Origin: DTU080 sp050945315
GTDB taxonomy: Bacteria; Bacillota; Limnochordia; DTU080
DNA length: 64,000 nucleotides
Direction of reading: 5' to 3'
NCBI GenBank assembly: GCA_050945315.1
Contig: JBMNSS010000001.1
Span: 1-64,000 of the forward strand
The position numbers and the translations under genes are program-made. Every line of letters begins with the position of its first letter. Position 1 is the stretch's first letter. The notes below the pieces were generated by a model. The model searched no databases and was not told the DNA's origin. It saw only the letters and a list, made by a program, of their open reading frames with translations. Shown in pieces: positions 41,636 to 50,538 of the stretch.

Positions 41636-44011
41636 ATGAGGTGGTGGCGTGTTTTCAGGACTCTCGCGCTGCTGCTTCTCATCCCGGTCGTCGCCTGGAT
41701 CGCAGTGGCTGCAGTACGCGTGATGCAGCTTGATCCTGAGGCTGAATGGGAGGCTGCCACACTCTTCGATCGCAACGGTGAGCCGATCGCCGTACTGGGC
41801 ACCAAGAAGCAGGCCTTTACCCCTCTGACGGAGATTTCTGCCGAGATGCAACAGGCCATTGTGGCCATTGAGGACAGCCGTTTTTTCCTGCACCCGGGTT
41901 TTGACCTCAAGGGGGTGGTTCGCGCTCTGTGGGTGGACCTCAAGACTGGCCGACGTGCTCAAGGAGCCAGCACCATCACTCAGCAGTTGGTCAGAGTGCT
42001 GTATCTGTCACCGGAAAAGACGATACAAAGAAAGCTCAGCGAAGTAGTATTGGCCGTATTGCTCGAAATACGCTTCTCGAAGAGTCGCATCTTGGAGATA
42101 TACCTGAATACGATCTACTTTGGCGAAGGCGCTCATGGCATTGCCGACGCTGCCCTTACTTATTTCGGAAAGCAGCCATCAGAGTTGACCCTTTCTGATG
42201 CGGCTCTTCTTGCCGGACTTCCTAAAGCGCCCTCTACACTCAGTCCGTATCGGAATCCTGAGGGGGCACTCTCCCGTCGGAACCTTGTTCTGGATCGGAT
42301 GGCCGAGCTCGGTTATATTACGCCGCAACAAGCCGCCACAGCCAAGGATGAATCCCTAGATCTGGCCGGACTGCGCGGTGGTTTAGCCCCCTACTTCGTC
42401 GATTATGTTGCCTCTCAGCTCATTGAGAGCTACGGTGCTGCGGCGGTTCATCGCGGAGGCCTGCGCGTGCACACCACGCTTGACTTGAAGATGCAAAAAG
42501 CGGCGCGGAATGCTTTGGGGCAGACACAAGGAGCTATTGTAGCCATCGACGTGACGGACGGTGCAATTCGTAGCATGGTAGGCGGGCGAGACTACGTGGA
42601 GAGCCAGTTTAACCGAGCGACGCAGGCCGTTCGCCAGCCAGGATCAGCCTTTAAACCTTTTGTTTATGCTGTAGCTTTGGAGAGAGGGCTGCCCATGAAT
42701 CACCTGCTTGTAGATCATCCGGGAGACTTCAATGGCTATCGTCCGGAGAATTTCAAGGGGGAGTATTGGGGTACGGTGACGCTCAAATTCGCGTTGACTC
42801 GTTCGCTTAATACCGCCTCGGTACGGCTCTTGCGATACGTCGGCGTTGATGCTGCCATAGAGATGGCACAAAGATTGGGTATCAGCACCCTGCTTCTCCC
42901 CGATGATCGGAATCTCGCTTTAGTGTTAGGCGGTTTGACAAAGGGGGTGACGCCTTTGGAAATGACCGCTGCCTACGCTGTTTTCGCCAACGGCGGCTTC
43001 TACAACAAACCATATGCCATTGAGAAGGTCTACGATGCCCGAGGTCGTCTCATTTTTCGTCATCGGGCTCATCCGCGGCGAGTACTAAGTGAAGAAGTGG
43101 CGTATCTAATGACAAACATGTTGCAGTCGGTAGTAGAGTACGGAACGGGTACGGCGGCTAATATCGGTCGCCCGCAGGCAGGCAAGACCGGCACGACGAA
43201 TAACACTTTGAGTGCCTGGTTTGCAGGTTACACACCGCAATTGGCAGCGACCGTATATGTCGGCCATGACACTCGCCAACCCCTTAATATGGGTGGGGGC
43301 AGTCTTGCCGCTCCCATTTGGGCCAAGTTCGCGATGGATGCTTTAAGCGACGAGCCTGTGCTCGGCTTTCCTGTACCGATGGGTATTCAAACCAACGTTA
43401 CGGTCGATCCTTTTACCGGCAGGATTGCGGGCGAAAAATGCAACCTGCAAGAGCGCTCTGCCTTTCTCCCAGGTACTTTGCCCACCCAATTCGCCCCTTG
43501 CTATTGGAATGCTGCAGCTCAACCCAAACCCTATCGCGTCGGTGCGGGCGATTCGCCCCAGGCCCTCACTCATTGGCCCGGAGGCTTATTCGGTGACGAT
43601 CCGATGTCATTGCCAACGGGCCTGCTCTACCCGCTGGATTTCATGGAAGCACCCACTCCCCCGCTTCTGCAATTCGAATCCCAGCCTTTGTTGCCAACGG
43701 AAGAGGCGAGCAAGAGCGAAGAAGTATCGGCTCCGTTGATTCCCCGTGCCGCGTTGTCACCCGAGCCTCCTACGGTTACACAACCGCGCCCTCGATCGAA
43801 TGAGCCTCAACCCGCTGTTGACACCCCTGCGTCGGAGTCAGTGATGGATGTTGCCGTTGAGGTATCGGACGGTGTAGTCAATGCGGCCGTTACCGACAAC
43901 TCTGATCGGGAGACAACTGCTGAGGAGGATCATGACGCCGAAGAAGATGAAGATGATTATAATGATGACAACAATGATAAAGATGAAGTGTTAGAGGAGG
44001 CAGAGCTCTGA
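41636..44011 (+). CDS. class A penicillin-binding protein (PBP1A-like) with acidic tail
   Basis: A 791-residue bifunctional peptidoglycan synthase. One N-terminal membrane anchor (FRTLALLLLIPVVAWIAVAA) precedes a GT51 glycosyltransferase (VAIEDSRFFLHPGFDLKG, RRAQGASTITQQLVR, EIYLNTIYFGEGAHGI). The transpeptidase has GSAFKPF (SxxK), SLNTAS (SxN) and GKTGTTNN (KTG). The last ~170 residues are Pro-rich and end in a stretch of ~38 mostly Asp, Glu and Asn residues, unusual for the family. The start is the ATG before RWWRVFRTL with GGAGG eight bases upstream; longer forms start in unsupported sequence. Its stop is two bases from that of the convergent ROK gene. Confidence 0.93.
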   Translation: MRWWRVFRTLALLLLIPVVAWIAVAAVRVMQLDPEAEWEAATLFDRNGEPIAVLGTKKQAFTPLTEISAEMQQAIVAIEDSRFFLHPGFDLKGVVRALWVDLKTGRRAQGASTITQQLVRVLYLSPEKTIQRKLSEVVLAVLLEIRFSKSRILEIYLNTIYFGEGAHGIADAALTYFGKQPSELTLSDAALLAGLPKAPSTLSPYRNPEGALSRRNLVLDRMAELGYITPQQAATAKDESLDLAGLRGGLAPYFVDYVASQLIESYGAAAVHRGGLRVHTTLDLKMQKAARNALGQTQGAIVAIDVTDGAIRSMVGGRDYVESQFNRATQAVRQPGSAFKPFVYAVALERGLPMNHLLVDHPGDFNGYRPENFKGEYWGTVTLKFALTRSLNTASVRLLRYVGVDAAIEMAQRLGISTLLLPDDRNLALVLGGLTKGVTPLEMTAAYAVFANGGFYNKPYAIEKVYDARGRLIFRHRAHPRRVLSEEVAYLMTNMLQSVVEYGTGTAANIGRPQAGKTGTTNNTLSAWFAGYTPQLAATVYVGHDTRQPLNMGGGSLAAPIWAKFAMDALSDEPVLGFPVPMGIQTNVTVDPFTGRIAGEKCNLQERSAFLPGTLPTQFAPCYWNAAAQPKPYRVGAGDSPQALTHWPGGLFGDDPMSLPTGLLYPLDFMEAPTPPLLQFESQPLLPTEEASKSEEVSAPLIPRAALSPEPPTVTQPRPRSNEPQPAVDTPASESVMDVAVEVSDGVVNAAVTDNSDRETTAEEDHDAEEDEDDYNDDNNDKDEVLEEAEL

Positions 44012-44013
44012 CC

Positions 44014-45033
44014 TCAAGCTTCAGCCGCTGTCTCGATTCGTAGTCTGGCGCCGGTAAGCTGCCCAATGGGATCGGCAATGAAGTCCTGTAAGATATGACA
44101 TGCCGCCCCGATCAACTCGGCCTCTTGGCCAAGCTCTGAGGTGCGAAAAACGACCTGTTGATACACTTCTTTCTGTTGATTGATTACATCGCAATTCATG
44201 AGAACCGCCAGAAGCTCGGGCAACTGACTCACATTGGATCCGCCTACCACGACCGCTTCCGGATCGTATAGCCCCATAGCGAGGGCTATGGTCACGGCCA
44301 GACTCTCCAATGACTCCGGGGATAGAGGAGCGTCCGCCGTGGGTGGGCAGTCCCGTGGGCATTGGAGCTTCGGAAGAAGACCCGACAAGCCGTGTGTCCC
44401 CCGATACAGTCGTCGTTCCGTCACCAGAGCCACGGACCAGGGATGATCCACTGAGACGAATGCCATCGACGACAGCTCACGTCCCACCCCATACCACGCC
44501 TCAGCCAGAGCGCATGCGCGCACCGGCAGATCAACCTTAACCGGGATCTGCAGATCATCCGACAGACCATGGGTCAGGTTGGCATGTGAGGGCGAAACGA
44601 TGCAGAATCCTACCAGGGGTTGCCCCTGGATAGCCGCGAAGTCGACCAGGCGCTTAGCCAGTTGTTCACAAGCCCGCGATGCATCGGTGTAGGGTTCATC
44701 CACATGCCAACGCACTTGGGCCGTCAAATTGAGCAGAGCCCCTTGGATGCGGCTTTGTCCCACCGAAAGAGCTCCCAGCCAACAGGCATCCGCGTTCAGA
44801 CGAAGAAGCGTACGTCTGCGCCCGCCTTGTGATGCGACACTGCCTGACTCACGAACAAGCCCATGGTGGATGAGTTCGTTGACGAGATTGGTGATGGTGG
44901 AGGAGGTTAAACCCGTTAGGGAAGAGATAGCGATGCGAGATATGGGTTCGAGACGAATAATGGTTTCCAAAACCGTAGACAGATTTCTGGATTTTACATG
45001 CGTCAGGTTTTGCCCTTTTCGAATTCCATTCAA
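44014..45033 (-). CDS. ROK-family transcriptional regulator
   Basis: A 339-residue ROK protein with an N-terminal winged helix (NLSTVLETIIRLEPISRIAIS, LTGLTSSTITNLVNELIHHG, GGRRRTLLRLN). The sugar-kinase-like remainder lacks the usual DxGxT ATP motif and the CxCGxxGC zinc motif, so it is a regulator rather than a kinase. Effector and targets are unknown; sugar-type enzymes nearby are candidates. I chose the TTG at 45033, preceded by AGGTG, because it gives the standard N-terminus and clears the hairpin after rpsI. An ATG at 45120 would place the hairpin inside the gene. Confidence 0.78.
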   Translation of the reverse strand: MNGIRKGQNLTHVKSRNLSTVLETIIRLEPISRIAISSLTGLTSSTITNLVNELIHHGLVRESGSVASQGGRRRTLLRLNADACWLGALSVGQSRIQGALLNLTAQVRWHVDEPYTDASRACEQLAKRLVDFAAIQGQPLVGFCIVSPSHANLTHGLSDDLQIPVKVDLPVRACALAEAWYGVGRELSSMAFVSVDHPWSVALVTERRLYRGTHGLSGLLPKLQCPRDCPPTADAPLSPESLESLAVTIALAMGLYDPEAVVVGGSNVSQLPELLAVLMNCDVINQQKEVYQQVVFRTSELGQEAELIGAACHILQDFIADPIGQLTGARLRIETAAEA

Positions 45034-45080
45034 GATTGCACCTGCTTCTTCCGCTACTGTCTTCCTCGCGCCATTTTCAA

Positions 45081-45103
45081 GGGCCCGGGGATCGCCCGGG
45101 CCC
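45081..45103 (-). terminator. hairpin after rpsI, no U-tract
   Basis: GGGCCCGGG (45081-45089) and CCCGGGCCC (45095-45103) form a perfect 9-bp all-GC stem 30 bases after the rpsI stop. On the minus strand TTGAAAATG follows, not a T-run. Confidence 0.55.
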
Positions 45104-45133
45104 GATAGTTCCATGGTCATGATGCTGACTTGA

Positions 45134-45535
45134 TCAACGCTTGGAGAACTGAGGTGCCTTACGGGCTTTCTTAAGACCGTATTTGACACGCTCCTTCATC
45201 CGCGGATCGCGAGTAAGCAGTCCTGCGTGCTTGAGAGGTTTGCGATATTCCTCATCGACCTCTAGCAAGGCTCGCGCGATGCCGTGTCGTACGGCTCCTG
45301 CCTGACCCGCCAGTCCTCCGCCATGCACTCTAACAATGACATCGTAACGACCTTCTACCTCAGCGACCTGCAAGGGGGTGCGTACGACCAATTGCAGAGT
45401 GGGACGACCGAAGTAGTCCTCCAACTCCCGACCATTGATCAGGATGCGGCCACTGCCGGGCTTGATTCTGACACGTGCGACCGCTTTCTTGCGGCGTCCG
45501 GAAGCAGAATAATGATCAACTACAGGTACCGCCAA
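45134..45535 (-). CDS. rpsI: 30S ribosomal protein S9
   Basis: A 133-residue S9. It has the family start YSASGRRKKAVARVRIKPGSG, the core GGGLAGQAGAVRHGIARALL and the C-terminal KARKAPQFSKR tail that reaches the P-site tRNA. Six bases separate it from rplM, and the pair is transcribed from tandem promoters near 46020-46142. Length and ending are normal. Confidence 0.98.
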   Translation of the reverse strand: MAVPVVDHYSASGRRKKAVARVRIKPGSGRILINGRELEDYFGRPTLQLVVRTPLQVAEVEGRYDVIVRVHGGGLAGQAGAVRHGIARALLEVDEEYRKPLKHAGLLTRDPRMKERVKYGLKKARKAPQFSKR

Positions 45536-45541
45536 AATCTG

Positions 45542-45985
45542 TTACCTCCCCTCGGCCACCAAAGGTTGCGGTTTTTGTGCTTCATGTGGATGATCGGGTC
45601 CGACGTATACTTTCAATTTCTTCAACTGCCGCCGGCCCAGAGAATTGTGCGGAAGCATTCCCCGCACCGCCAGCTCTACCATCTTTTCCGGATGCTTGGC
45701 CAGCATACTGGATGCTGGCACCGCCTTCAATCCTCCCGGATGCTGGCTATGTCTATAGTAGAGCTTCTTCTCCAACTTATTTCCGCTGAGTTCCACCTTA
45801 TCAGCGTTTATGACGATGACATAGTCACCGCAGTCAATATGCGGCGTATATTCCGGCTTATGCTTACCTCGCAACACATTGGCCACTTGAGTAGCCAAGC
45901 GACCAAGTCGTTGACCGGCAGCATCGATCACATACCATGTCTTCTCCAGATCAGCTTCCTTCGCCATGAAGGTCCGCTGCTGCAT
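45542..45985 (-). CDS. rplM: 50S ribosomal protein L13
   Basis: A 147-residue L13, an early 23S rRNA assembly protein. Conserved segments: WYVIDAAGQRLGRLATQVANVLRGK, DCGDYVIVINA, RMLPHN-type VRGMLPHNSLGR and KVYVGPDHPHEAQ. The start is the ATG before QQRTFMAK with GGGAGG seven bases upstream; five codons of open frame further upstream are not used. First gene of rplM-rpsI. The ~120-base leader between promoter and gene could hold autoregulation, as in Bacillus, but I cannot assign it. Confidence 0.97.
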   Translation of the reverse strand: MQQRTFMAKEADLEKTWYVIDAAGQRLGRLATQVANVLRGKHKPEYTPHIDCGDYVIVINADKVELSGNKLEKKLYYRHSQHPGGLKAVPASSMLAKHPEKMVELAVRGMLPHNSLGRRQLKKLKVYVGPDHPHEAQKPQPLVAEGR

Positions 45986-46018
45986 GCGCCATCCTCCCAA
46001 AGCTAGGCAGATATCTTG

Positions 46019-46046
46019 CCTATATGGTACACGTACTTCACGTCAA
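46019..46046 (-). promoter_or_regulatory. rplM-rpsI promoter P2
   Basis: On the minus strand TTGACG (46046-46041), a 16-base spacer and TATAGG (46024-46019), about 30 bases upstream of rplM. Confidence 0.5.
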
Positions 46047-46113
46047 GCTCGGTGGAGGCGGCCAGCGGGGAGACCGTCATCCTCGTTGCTTGCGCTATAG
46101 GAAACCACAGATC

Positions 46114-46142
46114 ATTGTAAAACAATAACCCTAGCTAGTCAA
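46114..46142 (-). promoter_or_regulatory. rplM-rpsI promoter P1
   Basis: On the minus strand TTGACT (46142-46137), a 17-base spacer and TACAAT (46119-46114): five of six in each box with ideal spacing. It gives a leader of about 120 bases before rplM and separates rplM-rpsI from the upstream ceramidase-like gene. Confidence 0.75.
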
Positions 46143-46194
46143 GCCTGTCGACAACTCTCCTTCGATTTGCCCCATATGTCGGTAAGCACGGATG

Positions 46195-47490
46195 TCAAGA
46201 CAGCTTCCTGAGCAGTCTAACGGAAGCGGCAACAATAAGATCTCCGGCCTCGGGTGCGGAGCGGCTGCCGCGACACAGAGTAGGCTCATAGCCGCCTTTT
46301 TCAATGGCCTCAGCCGTAGGTACGTAGCCGATGTTGCCATTGGCCAACGAGACCACCATCGTTGCCGGAAACGGCGAGTTCTGCTTGATGTCCAGCCCAA
46401 GGGCACAGAACTTCTGACCCGGACTTGATGCGATCGCCAATCCACCCAGACGCAAACAGATGATCTCACAGCGCGCCGTCCCATGCTCTTCTATGTACTC
46501 CTGCAGCTGCAATCGTTCGCGGGCAAAGACAACCTCGCGAGAGTAATCGTCGGGCGAAGCCGCCTGTACTGTGATTCTGTCTTGTGCCAGTTGCTCTACG
46601 TCGGGCTTGCGGAACGGGATGTCGATTATCTCTGAGGCGACCTCCAAGGGTGTATCATCGGCGAAAGGCATATCGGCCAGCAGTTTTAGCGATTCACCGG
46701 TCAGCTTGCTTGCAAAGCGTCTGATCACCGGCTCTCCCTTCTGCGGGTGCGCAAAACCCTTATCGCGATTGACTTGCGTGACATCTCCCATGGCTCCGTT
46801 CAAAAAGACCAAGGGTGCTCCTGTGACGTGCTGAAGCTGATCGCTCCAGGCACCCGGGTAGTCAGCGGAAAAGGCTCTGCCTCCCCTCAGGGTGCAGTGA
46901 CAGGTGAAATTGCCTACAAAACCGAGCATATGTCCATCAAGATCACGTGCGGCCAGCAAGATCACTTGTGGATCATCAGGACCGGCACGCCCGATGACCG
47001 CCTCGTCGTCAGGATTCGCATGAGTAGCATGAGTGCCGTCTTTCAGCACCCAACGACGATTCCAGGCCAAACCCGATGCCTCTCCTACCGCCCACCCCAA
47101 CTCACAGGGCACACATCTCGCATGAGCCAGGGCAACGGCGCTTGCGATCTGTTGGATAATATGCTGTCTGTAGTGATCGTTTGAATCCGTGCCCAGTACG
47201 TCGTTGGCCGGTCCTCCGGTGTGCGTGTGACTGGCGGCAATGACGATATTGGCACTCGGAACAGCGCACAGAGCTTCCGCTTGTTGACGAGCCTCAAGCA
47301 CGTCTTCAGTCGACAAAGAGACCGCATCAACACCAACGATAGCCAAAGCTGTGTCCTCGTTACGAATCACTGCAGCACGGGCTCGCAGAGGATCGTTTAC
47401 ACCGGTTGAAGCGATGGGAGAGAAACCACCGGGAATATGAGCACCTACTGGCGGGGTTATGTCGGTAACGGCAAAACCTGCCTCAATCAT
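46195..47490 (-). CDS. neutral/alkaline non-lysosomal ceramidase-like hydrolase
   Basis: A 431-residue protein similar to the N-terminal catalytic domain of neutral ceramidases (PF04734-type). It starts IEAGFAVTDITPPVGAHIPGG and contains the metal motif ASHTHTGG, a second His segment FVGNFTCHCTLRGG, and FLNGAMGDVTQVN. It lacks a signal peptide and the C-terminal immunoglobulin-like domain, so it is likely cytoplasmic and may act on another N-acyl or sugar substrate. The start ATG has GAGGTG seven bases upstream; this signal overlaps the end of truA, so the gene is coupled to it. It interrupts the usual truA-rplM neighbourhood. Confidence 0.82.
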   Translation of the reverse strand: MIEAGFAVTDITPPVGAHIPGGFSPIASTGVNDPLRARAAVIRNEDTALAIVGVDAVSLSTEDVLEARQQAEALCAVPSANIVIAASHTHTGGPANDVLGTDSNDHYRQHIIQQIASAVALAHARCVPCELGWAVGEASGLAWNRRWVLKDGTHATHANPDDEAVIGRAGPDDPQVILLAARDLDGHMLGFVGNFTCHCTLRGGRAFSADYPGAWSDQLQHVTGAPLVFLNGAMGDVTQVNRDKGFAHPQKGEPVIRRFASKLTGESLKLLADMPFADDTPLEVASEIIDIPFRKPDVEQLAQDRITVQAASPDDYSREVVFARERLQLQEYIEEHGTARCEIICLRLGGLAIASSPGQKFCALGLDIKQNSPFPATMVVSLANGNIGYVPTAEAIEKGGYEPTLCRGSRSAPEAGDLIVAASVRLLRKLS

Positions 47491-47495
47491 CAATA

Positions 47496-48269
47496 TCACC
47501 TCGCGGGATCGTTGTTGTGTGTGTCTGCGTCATCATAGACGACCTCCAGAAGACACAGCCCCAATCCGGGCACCGTCGGACCTGCCAAGTGACGCTGTCC
47601 GCTCATGAGGACTTCCTTAACCCATTTCGGTGGTTGTTTGGACTTCCCTACCTCCAAGAGCGTGCCGACAATAATGCGCATCATATTGTACAGGAAGCCA
47701 TCAGCACACGCCGTTATGTGGATCATGTCTCCGCAGCGCTCAACTCGCAATTCATACAGGGTGCGGACGGTAGTCTCCACTTCGCTGCCCACCGAACGAA
47801 AGGCCGCAAAATCATGCTTTCCTTCGAGCCATGAGGCGGCCTCAGACATAGCTTTGACATCGAGAGTACGATACACTCGATAAGCATAGCGTCGCATAAA
47901 GACGCAAGGCACGGGTCCGTTGTCAATCACATATTGATAGCGTTTCTTCGTCGCCCAGTATTGAGAGTGAAAATCAGGATGTACGACGCTGGCATCACGT
48001 ACTACTATGTCTCGTGCCAATACAGAATTGAGTGCGTGAGGCCAGCGTTCAACGGGGATCGTCCCGGATGTACGTATGTTGATGACTTGGCCCAGAGCGT
48101 GCACCCCGGCATCTGTACGCCCGGCGCCGATGACCCGCAAGCGTTCTCCGGTCAGTTTGTGGATTGCGGTCTCCAGTGACCTTTGAACAGTCGGCACATC
48201 GGGCCCTTGATCTTGAAAACCGTGATAGGCGGTCCCATCATATGAGAGTGTCATCTTTATGTTGCGCAT
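47496..48269 (-). CDS. truA: tRNA pseudouridine(38-40) synthase
   Basis: A 257-residue TruA that makes pseudouridine at positions 38-40 of tRNA anticodon arms. Catalytic Asp in GAGRTDAGVHALGQV; other family segments are TLSYDGTAYHGFQDQ, KRYQYVIDNG, HDFAAFRSVGSEVETTVRT and the C-terminal FLYNMMRIIVGTLLEVG. The chosen ATG (MRNIKMTLSYDGT) has AGGTG six bases upstream; GTG 48278 and ATG 48275 are less well placed. It starts 13 bases after the ECF fusion gene. Confidence 0.96.
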   Translation of the reverse strand: MRNIKMTLSYDGTAYHGFQDQGPDVPTVQRSLETAIHKLTGERLRVIGAGRTDAGVHALGQVINIRTSGTIPVERWPHALNSVLARDIVVRDASVVHPDFHSQYWATKKRYQYVIDNGPVPCVFMRRYAYRVYRTLDVKAMSEAASWLEGKHDFAAFRSVGSEVETTVRTLYELRVERCGDMIHITACADGFLYNMMRIIVGTLLEVGKSKQPPKWVKEVLMSGQRHLAGPTVPGLGLCLLEVVYDDADTHNNDPAR

Positions 48270-48282
48270 CAGCATCACCTAC

Positions 48283-50442
48283 TCATAGCAGTGCTGAAGC
48301 GACCGTGAGAAACAGAGCCATGGCTAACACTAACAAGTCCTGGCTCCCCAACGCCTGTTGCTTCTCCTCGGTTCGGTGCGCTCCATAACCGCGCATCACC
48401 AGAGCCTCGGCCAAAGCATCCGCTCGGCGCCACACACCTGCCAGGAGCGGAATCACTAGAGTAACCAATCTGCGATAGAGACCAATGAACCCCGTCTGCA
48501 AGTTAGCGCCCCGGGCGGCTTGGGCCAGTTGTAGCCATGTGGCTTCCGTTCTTACGATAGGTACGAAACGAAAGGCGATCAAGATACCCATACCGAGGCG
48601 ATCGGGATCAACTCCGGGGATCCGGCGCAGCAAGTGGCGAAGACCCCGTACCAAATGATCGGGCTTCGTAGACAATGTCAGCCAACCTACGCTGCTTATC
48701 AGCAAAAGCATCTTGGCCGCCGACCATAGAACCGCATGCAACGTCCCCGTATAATATCTCCAGCTGCCCAGTGTGAAAAGCAGATGCCCCCCGTCTCCCT
48801 CGCTGCTAAGCAAGACGGCAAGACAGGCCAGAGGAAGAAAAGGGCGTATGAAGCGGAAGAAGGACCTCACAGACACCCCCATCAGTCCATAGATCAAGAT
48901 GAGGCCCCCCGCGGCAATAGCCAGGGCTTGCCAATCGCCGACAAGTGTAGCCGCTAGGGTCAGGAGGCCGGCAGCCAGGATCTTAGTCCGCGGATCCAGA
49001 TCGGCGAGCAGGCAAGACCGGGCATTCTGCATCGCGGTACTTGTGGCGGGTGGCGGGATCCTATCCTCATCACGTAGCACTCGGTGTTCATCAGCCCACT
49101 TATCTACGAACTCCTGATCGTGGGTGGCAACACAACAAGATGCTCCGGTGATCCGAAGATAGTGATCGATGCCACTCATGAGTTGCATGGCAGCCCCCCT
49201 ATGAAGGCCGACAGTAGGCTCATCGAGAAAAAAGCAGGGTGTTCCGGCGGCCAAGACAGACGCCAAAACCACCAACCGCTGCTCACCGCCACTCAGAGAA
49301 AAGGGATTGCGGCAGCCCACGGTCTCGGGATCCAGACCGACACAGCGCAAAGCCATAGCAGCCATCTGCCGGGCTTCTGACCGCGGTCTGCCCAGGTTAA
49401 GAGGGGCATACATCACTTCATTCCATACTGTATCTGCAAATATCTGTCGCTCCGGATGTTGCAGGGCCATGCTGACTTGACTCTGCAGCCAACGTCTGTC
49501 GGCAGCGGTCGCGATCCTCCGCTCTCCGTAGCACAACACACCGCGCTCCGTCGGCAACAGGCCCGCCAAACGAAGAAGAAGAGTGCTCTTGCCAACCCCG
49601 GATTTGCCGACAATAGCCATCTTAGATCCAGGCGGAATGACTATCGACAGATCCTGCCCACATGATTCTCCATCCTGCGATGATCCGGAAAGCTCCAGAC
49701 GCAACTGAGAAGGGGCGCATCCAGGTTGGCAGCCACTTGATGCTTCAGGCCAGGGACTTGGGCGATCGCACAGCACCTCAGTAACTGTGGGTGCAGATAA
49801 AACATCCTTCGGGTCTCCCTGAGCGATGATTCGACCTTTTCGAACAGCTACGCTATGAGTGGCTAAGCCAGCTTCGCTGAGGTTGTGAGTGATGTAGATG
49901 ACCGCAAGATCATAGGTAGCCATGACCTCCCGAAGTGTCTTGAGAAACAGCTGACGACACTCGTCATCCAGCATACTGGTGGGCTCATCCAGAACCAGCA
50001 ATGAAGGTCGCATGGCCAACAGCCCGGCCAGTACCACCCTTTGACACTCCCCCCCCGATAGACAAAGCGGGTCGCGCTCCATATACGTGGCGTCCAAACC
50101 GACTGCTTCCAGGCTTTCCGTCACACGGACCTCCAGCTCCACTCCGCTCAGGCCATGATTGGCGGGACCAAAGGCAACATCTTCGCCCACCGTTGAGGCT
50201 ACGATAGAGTTGGTAGCATCTTGAGACATCCAACCCAAGCAAAGGCCCTCTTGTCGGTAGATCTCTCCCTCAACCGGTGCCAGCAGTCCGGCAACTAGGC
50301 GACCCAAGGTCGACTTGCCGCTACCAGAGGGCCCAACTACGCTGACCCACTCTCCGCGTTTGACTTCTAAGCTCACGTCGGACAACGCCGGCTGTGGCGA
50401 ATCCGGATAGCCGAAGGATACGTTTTGCAGGCGTACAAGCAA
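48283..50442 (-). CDS. fused ECF transporter module: EcfA1-EcfA2-EcfT in one polypeptide
   Basis: A 719-residue single chain holding all three parts of the energy-coupling module for vitamin or metal uptake. ATPase 1 (~1-235): Walker A GPSGSGKST, signature LSGGECQRV, Walker B LLVLDEPTS, switch THN. ATPase 2 (~245-470): GKSGVGKST, LSGGEQRLV, CFFLDEPTVG, THD. The T domain (~495-719) has five or six hydrophobic helices and the coupling motifs AARGANLQ and VMRGYGAHR. In most Firmicutes these are three genes at the same locus between rplQ and truA. I see no frameshift: both linkers are continuous. The start is TTG with a weak ribosome site. An S component is not encoded nearby. Confidence 0.9.
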   Translation of the reverse strand: MLVRLQNVSFGYPDSPQPALSDVSLEVKRGEWVSVVGPSGSGKSTLGRLVAGLLAPVEGEIYRQEGLCLGWMSQDATNSIVASTVGEDVAFGPANHGLSGVELEVRVTESLEAVGLDATYMERDPLCLSGGECQRVVLAGLLAMRPSLLVLDEPTSMLDDECRQLFLKTLREVMATYDLAVIYITHNLSEAGLATHSVAVRKGRIIAQGDPKDVLSAPTVTEVLCDRPSPWPEASSGCQPGCAPSQLRLELSGSSQDGESCGQDLSIVIPPGSKMAIVGKSGVGKSTLLLRLAGLLPTERGVLCYGERRIATAADRRWLQSQVSMALQHPERQIFADTVWNEVMYAPLNLGRPRSEARQMAAMALRCVGLDPETVGCRNPFSLSGGEQRLVVLASVLAAGTPCFFLDEPTVGLHRGAAMQLMSGIDHYLRITGASCCVATHDQEFVDKWADEHRVLRDEDRIPPPATSTAMQNARSCLLADLDPRTKILAAGLLTLAATLVGDWQALAIAAGGLILIYGLMGVSVRSFFRFIRPFLPLACLAVLLSSEGDGGHLLFTLGSWRYYTGTLHAVLWSAAKMLLLISSVGWLTLSTKPDHLVRGLRHLLRRIPGVDPDRLGMGILIAFRFVPIVRTEATWLQLAQAARGANLQTGFIGLYRRLVTLVIPLLAGVWRRADALAEALVMRGYGAHRTEEKQQALGSQDLLVLAMALFLTVASALL

Positions 50443-50481
50443 ACTCGATCATCCGCCCTTAGCGAATATTCTCCGCACAAA

Positions 50482-50514
50482 AACGGAAAAGGAGCGCGTA
50501 GAACCCCGCGCCCC
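50482..50514 (-). terminator. intrinsic terminator after rplQ
   Basis: On the minus strand GGGGCGCG (50514-50507) pairs with CGCGCTCC (50498-50491) with one G-U pair, followed by TTTTCCGTTT. It lies 25 bases after rplQ and ends the ribosomal operon before the ECF gene. Confidence 0.75.
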
Positions 50515-50538
50515 TGCCCAGTTAAGCGGCGGCAAATA

